Assembly (NCBI RefSeq): GCF_030252345.1
Contig: NZ_CP126980.1
Coordinates: 767,501 to 831,500, forward strand
DNA: 64,000 nt
Direction: 5' to 3'
Source: Actinoplanes oblitus
GTDB lineage: Bacteria > Actinomycetota > Actinomycetes > Mycobacteriales > Micromonosporaceae
The notes under the pieces are model-generated. The model worked only from the letters and a program-made list of their open reading frames with translations, did not search any database and was not told the origin of the DNA. Made by a program: the position numbers and the translations under genes. Below, piece after piece: positions 35,174-44,400 of this stretch. Each line of letters opens with the position of its first letter. Within the stretch, counting starts at the first letter, position 1.

Positions 35174-36732
35174 CTGCCGACGAGGGGCGCCGCCCGATCA
35201 AGCGGGCGCTGCTGAGCGTGTGGGACAAGGCGGGGATCGTCGAGCTCGCCCAGGCTCTGCACGCCGCCGGGGTGGAGGTCGTCTCGACCGGCTCCACCGC
35301 CACCACCGTGGAGAAAGCCGGCGTGCCGGTGACCCGGGTCGAGGACCTGACCGGCTTCCCGGAGATCCTCAGCGACCGGGTGAAGACCCTGCACCCGAAG
35401 GTGCACGGCGGGCTGCTCGCCGACATGCGGCTGGACAGCCACGTGGCGGAGCTGTCCGAGCACCGGATCGAGCCCTTCGACCTGCTGGTGAGCAGCCTCT
35501 ACCCGTTCTCCGAGACGGTCGCCTCGGGGGCCGGCGAGGAGGAGTGCATCGCCAAGATCGACATCGGTGGGCCGGCGATGGTCCGCGCGGCGGCGAAAAA
35601 CCACGCGTCGGTGGCCGTGGTCGTCTCGACCGACGGCTACCCGCTGATCCTCGCCGCTCTGCGGGACGGCGGCTTCACCCTGGCGCAGCGCAAGATGCTG
35701 GCGTCCACGGCGTTCATCAACATCGCCGAGTACGACATCGCGGTGGCGAACTGGACCGCGTCCACGCTGGTCGCCGGCGCCGAGTGGCCGGAGTTCACCG
35801 GCCTCGCCCTGAAGAAGCAGGACACCCTCCGGTACGGCGAGAACCCGCACCAGCGGGCCGCGCTCTACGTCGACCCGAACGCGCCGGCCGGGCTCGCGCA
35901 GGCCGAGCAGCTCAACGGCAAGGAGATGTCCTACAACAACTACGTCGACGCGGACGCCGCCTGGCGTACCGCGAACGACTTCACCGACCCGGCCGTGGCG
36001 ATCATCAAGCACGCCAACCCGTGCGGCGTGGCGATCGGCGCGGACGTGGCCGAGGCGCACCGCAAGGCGCACGAGTGCGACCCGGTCTCCGCGTTCGGCG
36101 GCGTGATCGCCGTCAACCAGGAGGTCACCCTCGAGCTGGCGAAGCAGGTCGCGGAGATCTTCACCGAGGTGATCGTGGCGCCGGCCTACGCGCCCGACGC
36201 CCTCGCCCTGCTCCAGGAGAAGAAGAACCTGCGCGTCCTGGTCGCCCCCGCCTGGAACCCGCCGCCCGCGGAGATCAAGCAGGTCGGCGGCGGCGTGCTG
36301 GTGCAGCTGGCCGACCGGATCGACGCCGACGGCGACGACCCGGCGAACTGGACCCTCGCCACCGGCGCCCCGGCCGCCCCCGAGGTGCTCGAGGACCTGG
36401 TCTTCGCGTGGCGGGCGATCCGGAGCGTGAAGAGCAACGCGATCCTGCTGGCCAGCGACGGCGCCACGGTCGGCGTCGGGATGGGCCAGGTCAACCGGGT
36501 CGACTCGGCGAAACTGGCGGTCTCCCGGGCCGGCGCCGACCGGGCGGCCGGCAGCGTGGCCGCCTCCGACGCGTTCTTCCCGTTCCCGGACGGCCTGGAG
36601 GTGCTGATCGAAGCCGGCGTCAAGGCGGTGGTCCAGCCCGGTGGCTCGATCCGGGACAACCTGGTGATCGAGGCCGCGGAGAAGGCCGGCCTCACCGTCT
36701 ACCTGACCGGCACCCGGCACTTCTACCACTGA
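35170..36732 (+). CDS. purH: Bifunctional AICAR transformylase / IMP cyclohydrolase
   Basis: Last two steps of IMP synthesis in one 520-residue protein. The N-terminal IMP cyclohydrolase (about 1-195) has [19 protein letters not shown] and [12 protein letters not shown]. The C-terminal transformylase has [16 protein letters not shown] with the catalytic Lys-His pair, [10 protein letters not shown] and the C-terminal [11 protein letters not shown] start coupled to purN. A strong hairpin follows at 36744. Confidence 0.97.
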   Translation: MTADEGRRPIKRALLSVWDKAGIVELAQALHAAGVEVVSTGSTATTVEKAGVPVTRVEDLTGFPEILSDRVKTLHPKVHGGLLADMRLDSHVAELSEHRIEPFDLLVSSLYPFSETVASGAGEEECIAKIDIGGPAMVRAAAKNHASVAVVVSTDGYPLILAALRDGGFTLAQRKMLASTAFINIAEYDIAVANWTASTLVAGAEWPEFTGLALKKQDTLRYGENPHQRAALYVDPNAPAGLAQAEQLNGKEMSYNNYVDADAAWRTANDFTDPAVAIIKHANPCGVAIGADVAEAHRKAHECDPVSAFGGVIAVNQEVTLELAKQVAEIFTEVIVAPAYAPDALALLQEKKNLRVLVAPAWNPPPAEIKQVGGGVLVQLADRIDADGDDPANWTLATGAPAAPEVLEDLVFAWRAIRSVKSNAILLASDGATVGVGMGQVNRVDSAKLAVSRAGADRAAGSVAASDAFFPFPDGLEVLIEAGVKAVVQPGGSIRDNLVIEAAEKAGLTVYLTGTRHFYH

Positions 36733-36743
36733 GGTCCGCTTCC

Positions 36744-36773
36744 CGGCGCCGGACCGCTCGCGGTCCGGCGCCG
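36744..36773 (+). terminator. Terminator hairpin after purH
   Basis: A 13-bp perfect stem cggcgccggaccg / cggtccggcgccg with loop ctcg. Confidence 0.88.
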
Positions 36774-36886
36774 CCTGCTTTCCGGTACGCGGTCAGCAAC
36801 CCGCCCGGCGGTCCTGGTCCGAGCGGTGCTCGCGCCGTACCGAAAGCGCAGTGCACCTGGTCAACCGGCGACCGTGACCGCCGTGA

Positions 36887-37084
36887 TCAGCGCACCCAGG
36901 CGGAACGCCGCGCCGACCAGCACGCGGACGCCGACGCCGCCCGCTGGAAGTGCTCCCGGGTCGCCGCGTAGAAGGCGAGGGCGGCGGTGAACAGGCCGGC
37001 GAAGCGTGACACTGGGCGCAGGGTCGGGAAGGGGTGGCCGCCATGTCGGGGCTGGTATCGCTGATCGCCACGCCGGATCTTCAT
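36887..37084 (-). CDS. Possible small membrane protein
   Basis: A 65-codon frame on the minus strand with high third-position GC in its second half. It encodes one likely membrane helix (about 28-41, FAGLFTAALAFYAA) and a basic tail. No ribosome-binding site or homology is evident. It may be spurious; otherwise 36774-37145 holds nothing I recognise. Confidence 0.3.
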   Translation of the reverse strand: MKIRRGDQRYQPRHGGHPFPTLRPVSRFAGLFTAALAFYAATREHFQRAASASACWSARRSAWVR

Positions 37085-37145
37085 CGCCTGGGATGGTAGA
37101 GGCAGATCACCAGTTCGGGGCCGCCCGGCGATCTTCAGTGGGCGG

Positions 37146-37163
37146 GCAGTACGCTCGTACTGC
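37146..37163. promoter_or_regulatory. Palindrome upstream of icd
   Basis: gcagtac (37146-37152) and gtactgc (37157-37163) with a 4-nt spacer, 33 nt before the icd start. Possible operator or leader hairpin. Confidence 0.45.
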
Positions 37164-37196
37164 TAAGCATGTGTTTCGGGAGAGGAGCGCCGGCCG

Positions 37197-38411
37197 ATGG
37201 CGAAAATCAAGGTCAAGAACCCGGTCGTCGAGATCGACGGCGACGAGATGACCCGGATCATCTGGAAGCAGATCCGTGAGCAGCTGATCCTGCCCTACCT
37301 CGACGTCAACCTCGAGTACTACGACCTCGGCATCCAGTACCGGGACGAGACCGACGACCAGGTGACGATCGACTCCGCCAACGCCATCAAGCGGCACGGC
37401 GTCGGCGTCAAGTGCGCCACCATCACCCCGGACGAGGCGCGGGTTCAGGAGTTCGGCCTGAAGAAGATGTGGCGGTCGCCGAACGGCACCATCCGCAACA
37501 TCCTCGGCGGCGTGGTCTTCCGCGAGCCGATCATCCTGAAGAACGTACCCCGCCTGGTACCGAGCTGGACCAAGCCGATCATCATCGGCCGGCACGCCCA
37601 CGGCGACCAGTACAAGGCCTCCGACTTCGTCGCGCCCAGCAAGGGCAAGATGACCGTCACCTTCACCCCTGAGGACGGCTCGGAGCCGATCGAGATGCAC
37701 GTGGCCGACTTCCCGGCCGGCGGCGTCGGCATGGCCATGTACAACTTCGACGAGTCGATCCGCGACTTCGCGCGCGCCTCGTTCCGGTACGGCCTGGCCC
37801 GCAACTACCCGGTCTACCTGTCCACCAAGAACACCATCCTGAAGGCCTACGACGGCCGCTTCAAGGACCTGTTCGCGGAGATCTTCGAGACCGAGTTCGC
37901 CGAGGACTTCAAGGCCGCCGGCATCACCTACGAGCACCGGCTGATCGACGACATGGTCGCCGCCGCGCTCAAGTGGGAGGGTGGCTACGTCTGGGCCTGC
38001 AAGAACTACGACGGTGACGTGCAGTCCGACACCGTCGCGCAGGGCTTCGGCTCGCTCGGCCTGATGACCTCGGTCCTGATGACGCCGGACGGCCAGACCG
38101 TCGAGGCCGAGGCCGCGCACGGCACCGTCACCCGGCACTACCGGCAGTGGCAGAAGGGCGAGAAGACCTCGACCAACCCGATCGCGTCGATCTTCGCGTG
38201 GACGGGCGGTCTCAAGCACCGCGGCAAGCTGGATGGGACGCCGGAGGTCACCCAGTTCGCCGAGAAGCTCGAGCAGGTCTGCATCGAGACCGTCGAGGGT
38301 GGTCAGATGACCAAGGACCTCGCCCTGCTGATCAGCAAGGACGCGCCGTGGCTGACCACTGACGAGTTCATGAACGCGCTCGACGAGAACCTGGCGCGCA
38401 AGCTCGCCTGA
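37197..38411 (+). CDS. icd: NADP-dependent isocitrate dehydrogenase (eukaryote-like type)
   Basis: Oxidative decarboxylation of isocitrate to 2-oxoglutarate in the TCA cycle. A 404-residue homodimeric subfamily II enzyme, shown by [20 protein letters not shown], the substrate loop [17 protein letters not shown], the [12 protein letters not shown] phosphate-binding region and [16 protein letters not shown]. This type differs from the E. coli subfamily I Icd. ATG 37197 with gagagg upstream. A strong terminator follows and then the repeat region. Confidence 0.97.
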   Translation: MAKIKVKNPVVEIDGDEMTRIIWKQIREQLILPYLDVNLEYYDLGIQYRDETDDQVTIDSANAIKRHGVGVKCATITPDEARVQEFGLKKMWRSPNGTIRNILGGVVFREPIILKNVPRLVPSWTKPIIIGRHAHGDQYKASDFVAPSKGKMTVTFTPEDGSEPIEMHVADFPAGGVGMAMYNFDESIRDFARASFRYGLARNYPVYLSTKNTILKAYDGRFKDLFAEIFETEFAEDFKAAGITYEHRLIDDMVAAALKWEGGYVWACKNYDGDVQSDTVAQGFGSLGLMTSVLMTPDGQTVEAEAAHGTVTRHYRQWQKGEKTSTNPIASIFAWTGGLKHRGKLDGTPEVTQFAEKLEQVCIETVEGGQMTKDLALLISKDAPWLTTDEFMNALDENLARKLA

Positions 38412-38427
38412 TCTCGCCTCGCGACAG

Positions 38428-38460
38428 GGCCCGCCGGTATTCCGGCGGGCCTTTCGTTTT
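38428..38460 (+). terminator. Rho-independent terminator of icd
   Basis: A 10-bp perfect stem ggcccgccgg / ccggcgggcc with loop tatt, followed by tttcgtttt. Parts of this terminator recur in the adjacent repeat array. Confidence 0.92.
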
Positions 38461-38690
38461 GCGGTCCGCTTGTTCGGCTGGGGTGCTGGTGGGCCTTCTG
38501 GTCTTGCGGTCCGCTTGTTCGGCTGGGGGGTGCCGGCGGGCCTTTTCGTTTTGCGGTCCGCTTGTTCGGCTGGGGTGCTGGTGGGCCTTCTGGTCTTGCG
38601 GTCCGCTTGTTCGGCTGGGGGGTGCCGGCGGGCCTTTTCGTTTTGCGGTCCGCTTGTTCGGCTGGGTCTTTCGCCTGCGGCCCGTTCGTC
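38461..38690. repeat. 92-bp tandem repeat of two half-units, derived from the icd terminator tail
   Basis: gcggtccgcttgttcggctg starts at 38461, 38506, 38553, 38598 and 38645; spacings alternate 45, 47, 45, 47. Alternate half-units end ggcgggccttttcgtttt, the right half and T-tail of the icd terminator. Translation would give runs of RSACSAG, but no start, codon bias or conservation supports a protein. Confidence 0.9.
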
Positions 38691-38962
38691 GGGCGGGCCG
38701 TCTCGAGGGCCAGTGGGCCTTCGCTTGGGGTCCGGCCGTGAGCTCGGCTGCCAGGCGTGCCGGAAATTTCCCGAAAAAGGGATGTTTCTGGATAGTAACC
38801 GCTGGGTAGAAGGATTCGTTTGTCCTAGTGGTGCGGGTGGTGGGCTTGGGTACGCCGCTCGCCGTCCCCTTCAGCGGGGGCCTTGTCCCGGGCCCCCGCT
38901 GGTCCCTTTTCCGCCGCCCGCACCCCCAGCGGCATTCGCGACACACAACGGCTGGCACCCAC

Positions 38963-39328
38963 GGTGGTCTCAACCGCCGGGACACCACCGCCAGTGCCAG
39001 CCGGTCGCTTTGCAGCTGTCCGGCTGGTGCCCACGGTGGTGTCCGGCACCGGGATACCACCGCCAGTGCCAGCCGGTCGCTTTGCAGCTGTCCGGCTGGT
39101 CCTCACGGTGGTGTCCGGCACCGGGATACCACCGCCAGTGCCAGCCGGTGGCTTTGCGGCTGTTCGGCTGGTCCTCACGGTGGTGTCAAGCGCCGGGATA
39201 CCACCGTGAGTGCCAGCCGGTGGGCTGGGCTGGTGCTCAGGGTGGTGTCGGGCGCTGGGATGCCACCGCTGGTGCCAGCCGGCTGCTGGGCTGGTGCTCA
39301 GGGTGGTCTCGCGGTCGCGGAGACCACC
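38963..39328. repeat. Array of six hairpins with constant 9-9-9 geometry (72-bp then ~62-bp period)
   Basis: Arms pair at 38963-38971/38981-38989, 39035-39043/39053-39061, 39107-39115/39125-39133, 39179-39187/39197-39205, 39241-39249/39259-39267 and 39302-39310/39320-39328. Every loop is 9 nt. Arms are ggtggt(g/c)tc and ga(t/c/g)(a/g)ccacc. Units 2-5 pair with G-U wobbles on the plus strand; the last is perfect. Between them ccagccgg/ccggctgg forms a second dyad. It lies between icd and galT, which converge. Confidence 0.88.
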
Positions 39329-39354
39329 GTCACGGCCAGCCGCTTCGGGCTGGG

Positions 39355-40449
39355 CTAGGCGGCGTCGCGGAGCATCTGGGCGGCCTTCTCCGGGACGACG
39401 TCGCTGACGAAGGCGCCCATCGCGGACTCCGAGCCGGCCAGGTACTTCAGCTTGTCGGCGGCGCGGCGGATGCTGAACAGCTGCAGGTGCAGGTAGCCCA
39501 GGTCGCGGCCCTCGCCGACGACCGCCTGGTGCCAGGCGGAGATGTACGGCATCGGCTTGCCGAACAGGCCGTCGAAGCGGTGCAGCACGTCGAGGTAGAG
39601 CGGGCCGAACGCGTCGCGTTCCTCGTCGGTGAGCGCGGGCAGGTCGGCGACCTGCCGGTGCGGGGCCAGCTGGACCTCGAACGGCCAGCGGGCGGCGGCC
39701 GGCACGTACGCCGTCCAGTGCTCGTTCGCGGCGATCACCCGGACCTTCGCGGCCTGCTCGGCGGCGAGCACGTCGGCGTACAGGTTGCGCCCGCCGGTCT
39801 TCTCCGCGTGCTTGCGCGCGGCCCGCAGCATCGCGGCGGTGCGCGGCGGAACCGTCGGGTACGCGTAGATCTGGCCGTGCGGGTGGTGCAGCGTCACGCC
39901 GATCTCGACGCCCCGGTTCTCGAACGGGAAGACCTGGCTGACGCCCGGCAGCTCGGACATCTCGGCGGTCCGGTCGGCGAGCGCGTCGACGACGGTGCGC
40001 ACCCGGGACGGCGGCAGCGCGCCGAACGAGCTGTTGTGGTCGCTGGTGAAGCAGACCACCTCGCAGCGGCCCAGCCCGGGTCGGACCGGCACCATGTCGG
40101 TCAGCTCGGTGATCTCGCCGCCGGGCACCTCGCGGTAGCTGAACGACGGGAACTGGTTCTCGAAGACCACCACGTCGTAGTCCGGCGCGGGGATCTCGCT
40201 GGCGAAGTTCGCGTTCGTCGGGCAGAGGGGGCAGGCGTCGGACGGCGGCAGGAACGTGCGGGTCTGCCGGTGCGCGGCGACCGCCACCCACTCGTCGACC
40301 AGCGGGTCGTAGCGCAGCTGGGAGGCCGGCGGTGGCGGCGGCAGCTCCCGGGTGTCCTGGTACTTCGTCCGGCCGGAGTCCGGCCTCTCGTCGAAGTAGA
40401 TGAGTTCACGGCCGTCGGAGAGGTTGACGGCGGAGCGGACGAGGGTCAC
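39355..40449 (-). CDS. galT: Galactose-1-phosphate uridylyltransferase
   Basis: 364-residue Leloir-pathway enzyme exchanging UMP between UDP-glucose and galactose-1-phosphate. The active-site HPHGQ motif (189-193, nucleophile His191) is intact, as are the zinc-type DACPLCP (71-77) and the VVVFENQFPSF segment. The C-terminal half has the second HIT-like domain. GTG 40449 overlaps the stop of the DeoR gene by 4 bp; longer frames are ignored. No galK or galE is in view. Its 3' end abuts the hairpin array. Confidence 0.93.
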   Translation of the reverse strand: MTLVRSAVNLSDGRELIYFDERPDSGRTKYQDTRELPPPPPASQLRYDPLVDEWVAVAAHRQTRTFLPPSDACPLCPTNANFASEIPAPDYDVVVFENQFPSFSYREVPGGEITELTDMVPVRPGLGRCEVVCFTSDHNSSFGALPPSRVRTVVDALADRTAEMSELPGVSQVFPFENRGVEIGVTLHHPHGQIYAYPTVPPRTAAMLRAARKHAEKTGGRNLYADVLAAEQAAKVRVIAANEHWTAYVPAAARWPFEVQLAPHRQVADLPALTDEERDAFGPLYLDVLHRFDGLFGKPMPYISAWHQAVVGEGRDLGYLHLQLFSIRRAADKLKYLAGSESAMGAFVSDVVPEKAAQMLRDAA

Positions 40450-41222
40450 TGGGGGTTCACCACCACGAGTTCGGGGACGGTTTCGGAGAGCAGGGAACGC
40501 GTGGCGGCGTCCAGGCCGTCGTCGGTGATCAGCACGTCGGCGCGCTGCAGGGGCACGATCGAGGAGATGCCGACGGTGCCCCATTTGGTGCTGTCGGCGA
40601 GGACGACCAGTCGTTCCGCGGCCTCGACGAGGGCGCGGTTGACGTCGGCCTCCATCAGGTTCGGCGTGGTGTAACCGGCCCGCTCGCTCATCCCGTGCAC
40701 GCCGAGGAACAGCACGTCCAGGTGCAGGGTGCCGATCGCGGCGACCGCCACCGGGCCGACCAGGGCGTCGGACGGGGTGCGGGTGCCACCGGTGAGCACC
40801 ACCGTCTGGTCCGGCCGGCCGGCGCGGTAGAACACGTCGGCGACCGGGATCGAGTTGGTCACCACGGTCAGCGAGGGCACGTCGACCAGGCGCTGGGCGA
40901 GCACCGCTGTGGTGGTGCCGGCCGAGAGCGCGATGGCGTCGCCGGGGGAGACCAGTGCGGCCGCGCGGGCGGCGATCGCGGCCTTCTCGTCGCGCTGGCG
41001 CACCGACTTGGCGGCGAAGCCCGGCTCGTGTGCGGAACCGGGGCTGACCGTTGTCGCGCCGCCGTGTACCTTCGCCAGCAGTCCGCGGTCGGCCAGGGCC
41101 TCCAGGTCGCGGCGGATGGTCATGTCGGAGACGCCGTACTCCGCGGCCAGCTCGCTGACCCGGACGCCTCCGGTGGCGCGGACCCGGTCGAGGATGGCAG
41201 CTTGACGTTGCTGTGCCAGCAT
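40446..41222 (-). CDS. DeoR-family transcriptional regulator
   Basis: A 258-residue repressor-type regulator of sugar genes. The N-terminal HTH (about 5-60) has QRQAAILDRVRATGGVRVSELA and the recognition helix VSDMTIRRDLEAL. The C-terminal sugar-phosphate sensor domain (about 70-250) includes the SAGTTTAVLAQRL phosphate loop and VVLADSTKWG. ATG 41222; the longer upstream frame has no similarity. Coupled to galT, so it probably controls galactose genes in response to a sugar phosphate. Confidence 0.9.
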   Translation of the reverse strand: MLAQQRQAAILDRVRATGGVRVSELAAEYGVSDMTIRRDLEALADRGLLAKVHGGATTVSPGSAHEPGFAAKSVRQRDEKAAIAARAAALVSPGDAIALSAGTTTAVLAQRLVDVPSLTVVTNSIPVADVFYRAGRPDQTVVLTGGTRTPSDALVGPVAVAAIGTLHLDVLFLGVHGMSERAGYTTPNLMEADVNRALVEAAERLVVLADSTKWGTVGISSIVPLQRADVLITDDGLDAATRSLLSETVPELVVVNPQ

Positions 41223-41313
41223 TAGCAATCCACCATCTTCAGTCGCGGTATCCGCACTATTTCGAACACACTTGAACAGTACCTGCTGATCGGGTGTGCG
41301 CGAAAGAGTGACC

Positions 41314-42228
41314 TCAGATACCCCGGCCGCGCTTGTGCAGCGCTGAAAGAACATTCTCCACCTTCACCGCCCCGGTCATCGCGGCCAGGGCGATCGCGGT
41401 GCGCGGTTCCTTCCAGTTGGCACGTACCGCCTCCTTGCTGAACTGCCAGGCCTGGCTGCGGTTGCCGGTCGCCGCCGACCAGCACGCGAGCTGCCCGTAC
41501 ACCCGGGCGGCGCCGGGCCGGCAACCGCTGATCTCCGGGTGCCGCTGCATCATCCAGCGCAGTGAGGAGATCTTGGTGGCGTACTCGTAGGCGTAGTGCG
41601 AACTGCGGCCCCAGAGCACCCGCACCAGCGGCTCGTCCAGATGCACGATCGGCGCGCGGCGGGCCGCCCTGAGCAACAGGTCCCAATCCTCGTTCTGGCT
41701 GCCCGGGGCGTCCTCGGCGACCAGGCCGACGGCGTCCTCGGCGAGGGCCTCGCGGCGGATCAGGAACGACGACGAGTGCAGCATCGCCATCCGCGACCGG
41801 GCCAGGTCCTCCACCGTGACCCGGCTGCGGCCGGCCAGCCGGGGCGTGGTGCGCCCCTCGAACTCCACCTCGATCGCGCAGGTGGCGAACTCGGCGTCCG
41901 GCTCGGCCAGCAGCGCGGCCACCTGACGGCGCAGCTTGTCCGGCACCCACTGGTCGTCGTCGTCGCAGAACGCCACCAGTTCGGTGTCCAGGGCCAGGAC
42001 CCCGGTGTTCCGGGCGCCGGCCAGGCCGGCGGACCGCCAGTTGGTCAGGACCAGCACCGGTACGTCCTCGGTACAGGCCAGCAGATAGTCCGGTTCGGTC
42101 TGGTCGTAGACCACGATGACCTTGAGCTCGCCGGGGTATCGCTGCTCCCGTACCGCGGCGATCGACCGGCGGACCAACTCGGGGCGGTTCCGGGTGGGGA
42201 TGACGACTCCTACCGACGGCCAGTTCAT
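41314..42228 (-). CDS. Family 2 glycosyltransferase
   Basis: A 304-residue cytoplasmic GT-A fold transferase. It begins VGVVIPTRNRPELVRRSIAAV, with the nucleotide-sugar site FCDDDDQWVPDKL (DxD-type, about 88-100). The acceptor part contains SQNEDWDLLLRAA. ATG start with ggagagcc upstream. Last gene of the sulfotransferase-GT pair on this strand, 67 bp after the sulfotransferase stop. It likely adds a sugar to the cluster's polymer; donor and linkage unknown. Confidence 0.88.
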   Translation of the reverse strand: MNWPSVGVVIPTRNRPELVRRSIAAVREQRYPGELKVIVVYDQTEPDYLLACTEDVPVLVLTNWRSAGLAGARNTGVLALDTELVAFCDDDDQWVPDKLRRQVAALLAEPDAEFATCAIEVEFEGRTTPRLAGRSRVTVEDLARSRMAMLHSSSFLIRREALAEDAVGLVAEDAPGSQNEDWDLLLRAARRAPIVHLDEPLVRVLWGRSSHYAYEYATKISSLRWMMQRHPEISGCRPGAARVYGQLACWSAATGNRSQAWQFSKEAVRANWKEPRTAIALAAMTGAVKVENVLSALHKRGRGI

Positions 42229-42295
42229 CGGCTCTCCTGTGGGTAGCTGCTGCGCCGGGCTTCCGGTGGGTGGTTCCGTTCCGTCCGGGGGCGCT

Positions 42296-43228
42296 TCACC
42301 GGGCTTCCTGTGGGTTCAGCGGATAGCCGTACGCGCGCAGCATCGGTCCGCACACCGCGCCGACCAGGCGGCGCTGGGCGGCCGGAAGTGATCGCATCCA
42401 GGCGTCGTCGTGGCGCAGCGGCAGGCGGCCGACGGTGAAGCGCATCGGGTTGCCCGCCGCGCTGTGCCCGACCCGCAGGTCGGCGTGGCCGGGCCGGAGG
42501 AAGTCCAGGTCGCTGGGGTGCAGGGTGAGCCCGGCGAAGTCGGCCAGCCGGATCAGCGCGGCCCGCGGGTCGGCCAGGAACTCCTCGTAGCGGATCCGGC
42601 GGACCGGTACGCCGCGGCGGGCGAGCAGCCCGAACGCGGCGTTGTGCGCGTTCCACAGCAGGGCCGAGCGGCCGGGGGAGTAGCGGGTCATCTCCTGCAC
42701 GCCGTCGGTCTCCGGGCGGGCCACCCGTTTGGTCCAGGAGTACGCGACCCCGCGCGCGTCCCGGACCACGTGCAGCACCTTGAGGTCGATGCCACCGGCC
42801 GCGCGCAGCACGTGGGCCAGGGCCGAGTGCTTCGAGGAGTCGACCACCAGCCGGGCGCCGGAGATCTCCGCGGCGGCGGCGTAGATCCTGGCGTAGTAGC
42901 CGGCGTACTCCCGCACGTCGGCGGCGGGTGTGGCGGAGGCGGCCAGCCGGGGGATGTGCCGGGTCCGCTCGACCGCGTCGCGCAGCGCGTGCACCCGGTC
43001 GACGTCGACGTTCGCCCAGCCGTCGAAGGCGTTCTTGCCGACCTGTTGCCAGAACTCGCAGGCCGAGAAGCGCGCACCGCACCCGCAGCGCTCGTCGTCA
43101 CACAGGTCGCGCTGCCACAGGTGGACGACCTCACCGAGCGCGCAGACCCCGGGCAGTTCGCCGAGCAGACGTTCGACGAGTGTGGTGCCGCTTCGCCCCA
43201 ATCCGCCCAGAAATAGCACTTGTGCCAC
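42296..43228 (-). CDS. PAPS-dependent sulfotransferase 1
   Basis: A 310-residue sulfotransferase. The 5'-phosphosulfate loop is GGLGRSGTTLVERLL (8-22); the 3'-phosphate motif is VLHVVRDARGVAYSWTKR. A Cys-rich insert (CDDERCGCGARFSACEF, 43-59) may bind metal or be disulfide-bonded. It probably transfers sulfate to a sugar of the nearby polysaccharide. GTG start; divergent from the GT26 gene across 62 bp that hold an 11-bp inverted repeat. Confidence 0.88.
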   Translation of the reverse strand: MAQVLFLGGLGRSGTTLVERLLGELPGVCALGEVVHLWQRDLCDDERCGCGARFSACEFWQQVGKNAFDGWANVDVDRVHALRDAVERTRHIPRLAASATPAADVREYAGYYARIYAAAAEISGARLVVDSSKHSALAHVLRAAGGIDLKVLHVVRDARGVAYSWTKRVARPETDGVQEMTRYSPGRSALLWNAHNAAFGLLARRGVPVRRIRYEEFLADPRAALIRLADFAGLTLHPSDLDFLRPGHADLRVGHSAAGNPMRFTVGRLPLRHDDAWMRSLPAAQRRLVGAVCGPMLRAYGYPLNPQEAR

Positions 43229-43238
43229 TTTGGCCCGC

Positions 43239-43270
43239 CTTCACTCGTTTCGCTCTGGTAACGAGTGAAG
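43239..43270. promoter_or_regulatory. 11-bp inverted repeat in the divergent sulfotransferase/GT26 promoter
   Basis: cttcactcgtt (43239-43249) and aacgagtgaag (43260-43270), perfect, 10-nt spacer, 21 nt between the arm end and GTG 43291. Candidate operator controlling both genes; the spacing of arm centres is 21 bp, two helical turns. Confidence 0.6.
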
Positions 43271-43290
43271 CAGGCAAAAGGAGGCGTCAG

Positions 43291-44286
43291 GTGGTTATCG
43301 AGGCTTTCGACCGCGTGCACCTGGACGGCACCGGGATCGACCGGATCACCGAGGACGAGGTGGTGGCGGTGGTCCGGGACGCGCTGTCCCGCGGTCGGGG
43401 CGGCCGGATCATCACCCCGAACGTCGACATCCTCCGTCGCGCGTCCATCGACCCGGAGGCGCGCCGCCACCTCGACGACGCCGACCTGATCGTGGCCGAC
43501 GGGATGCCGCTGATCTGGGCCAGCAAGCTGGGTGGGGCGCCGCTGCCGGAGCGGGTGGCCGGCAGCAGCCTGATCTGGTCGCTGTCGCGAGGGCTGGGGC
43601 GGGACGACCGTTCGATCTTCGTGATCGGCGGCGCGCCGGCGCCCCGGACGATCACCGCGGACCCCGAGGCGCCGCTGAGGACGGCCGTGGATCTCGAGGG
43701 CGCCGCGGCCCGGGCGAGGGCGGCGCTGGCCGGGGCGACCGTCGAGGTGCCGACGATCGGGGCCTCGGCGCTGGCCGGTCCGACCGCCGAGGTGCCGATC
43801 GTCGGCCGGCGGCGGAGCTCGGCTGCCGGCGCGGTGACGGTGCGCGAGGTGCGGGCGTCGGGGGCGGTGCGCGCCGCGGTCCGGCTCGCCGCCGCGAGCC
43901 CCGGGCTGCGCATCGCCGGCGCGGTCAGCCCGCCGTTCGGTTTCGAACGGGACGAGACGTCTTACGCCGAGGTGTGCCGGCAGGTCGCTGACGCGCGGCC
44001 GGACCTGGTCTTCGTCGGGCTCGGGTTTCCCAAGCAGGAGCTGGTCATCGAACGCCTCCGCCGGCAGCTGCCGGCAGCCTGGTTCGTCGGGTGCGGGGCG
44101 GCCGTCAACTTCGTGGCCGGCGACGTGCACCGGGCGCCGCGCTGGATGCAGCGCACCGGCCTGGAGTGGGCGCACCGCCTGAGCACCGAGCCGCGCCGGC
44201 TGGCCGGCCGCTATCTGCGCCACGATGCTCCGTACGCCCTGCGTCTGCTGGCCCGCGCGCCACGCCGCCGGTCCCGCCGAGCCTGA
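43291..44286 (+). CDS. WecG/TagA/CpsF (GT26) glycosyltransferase with large insert
   Basis: A 331-residue membrane-associated transferase that adds N-acetylmannosaminuronic acid- or ManNAc-type sugars to lipid-linked intermediates in related systems. It shows ITPNVDILRR, the catalytic-Asp segment IVADGMPLIWASKLGG (Asp70), VFVGLGFPKQELVIERL and the C-terminal GCGAAVNFVAGDVHRAPRWM plus WAHRL. Between VIGGAP (116) and the expected AAVRLAAASPGLRIAG (from 195) it has about 75 extra Ala/Val/Pro/Thr-rich residues, absent from typical 240-260-residue members. GTG 43291 has a strong aaaggagg. Only plus-strand gene in the polysaccharide cluster core. Confidence 0.87.
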   Translation: MVIEAFDRVHLDGTGIDRITEDEVVAVVRDALSRGRGGRIITPNVDILRRASIDPEARRHLDDADLIVADGMPLIWASKLGGAPLPERVAGSSLIWSLSRGLGRDDRSIFVIGGAPAPRTITADPEAPLRTAVDLEGAAARARAALAGATVEVPTIGASALAGPTAEVPIVGRRRSSAAGAVTVREVRASGAVRAAVRLAAASPGLRIAGAVSPPFGFERDETSYAEVCRQVADARPDLVFVGLGFPKQELVIERLRRQLPAAWFVGCGAAVNFVAGDVHRAPRWMQRTGLEWAHRLSTEPRRLAGRYLRHDAPYALRLLARAPRRRSRRA

Positions 44287-44400
44287 GCCGGTCGCGGGGC
44301 GGCCCGGCGGCCGCCGTGCGGGCCTGAGCCAATTCCGGAGAGGGGCCGGCGGCGGCCGTGCGGGCCTGAGCCACTCCCGGAGAGGGGCCCGGCGGCGGCC
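44282..44400. repeat. ~42-bp GC-rich tandem repeat past the GT26 stop
   Basis: cctgagcc recurs at 44282, 44323 and 44365, with cggagaggggc after the second and third. The first copy includes the GT26 stop codon. Up to 44513 no gene is seen. Confidence 0.75.

Noticed and set aside
37006..37251. 81-codon plus-strand frame across the icd start
   Set aside because: Poor bias and it overlaps the icd start in another frame.
38461..38690. Repeat-containing protein encoded by the 92-bp array
   Set aside because: Frames are open only because of composition; no start site, Shine-Dalgarno or coding bias, and the unit length is not a multiple of three.
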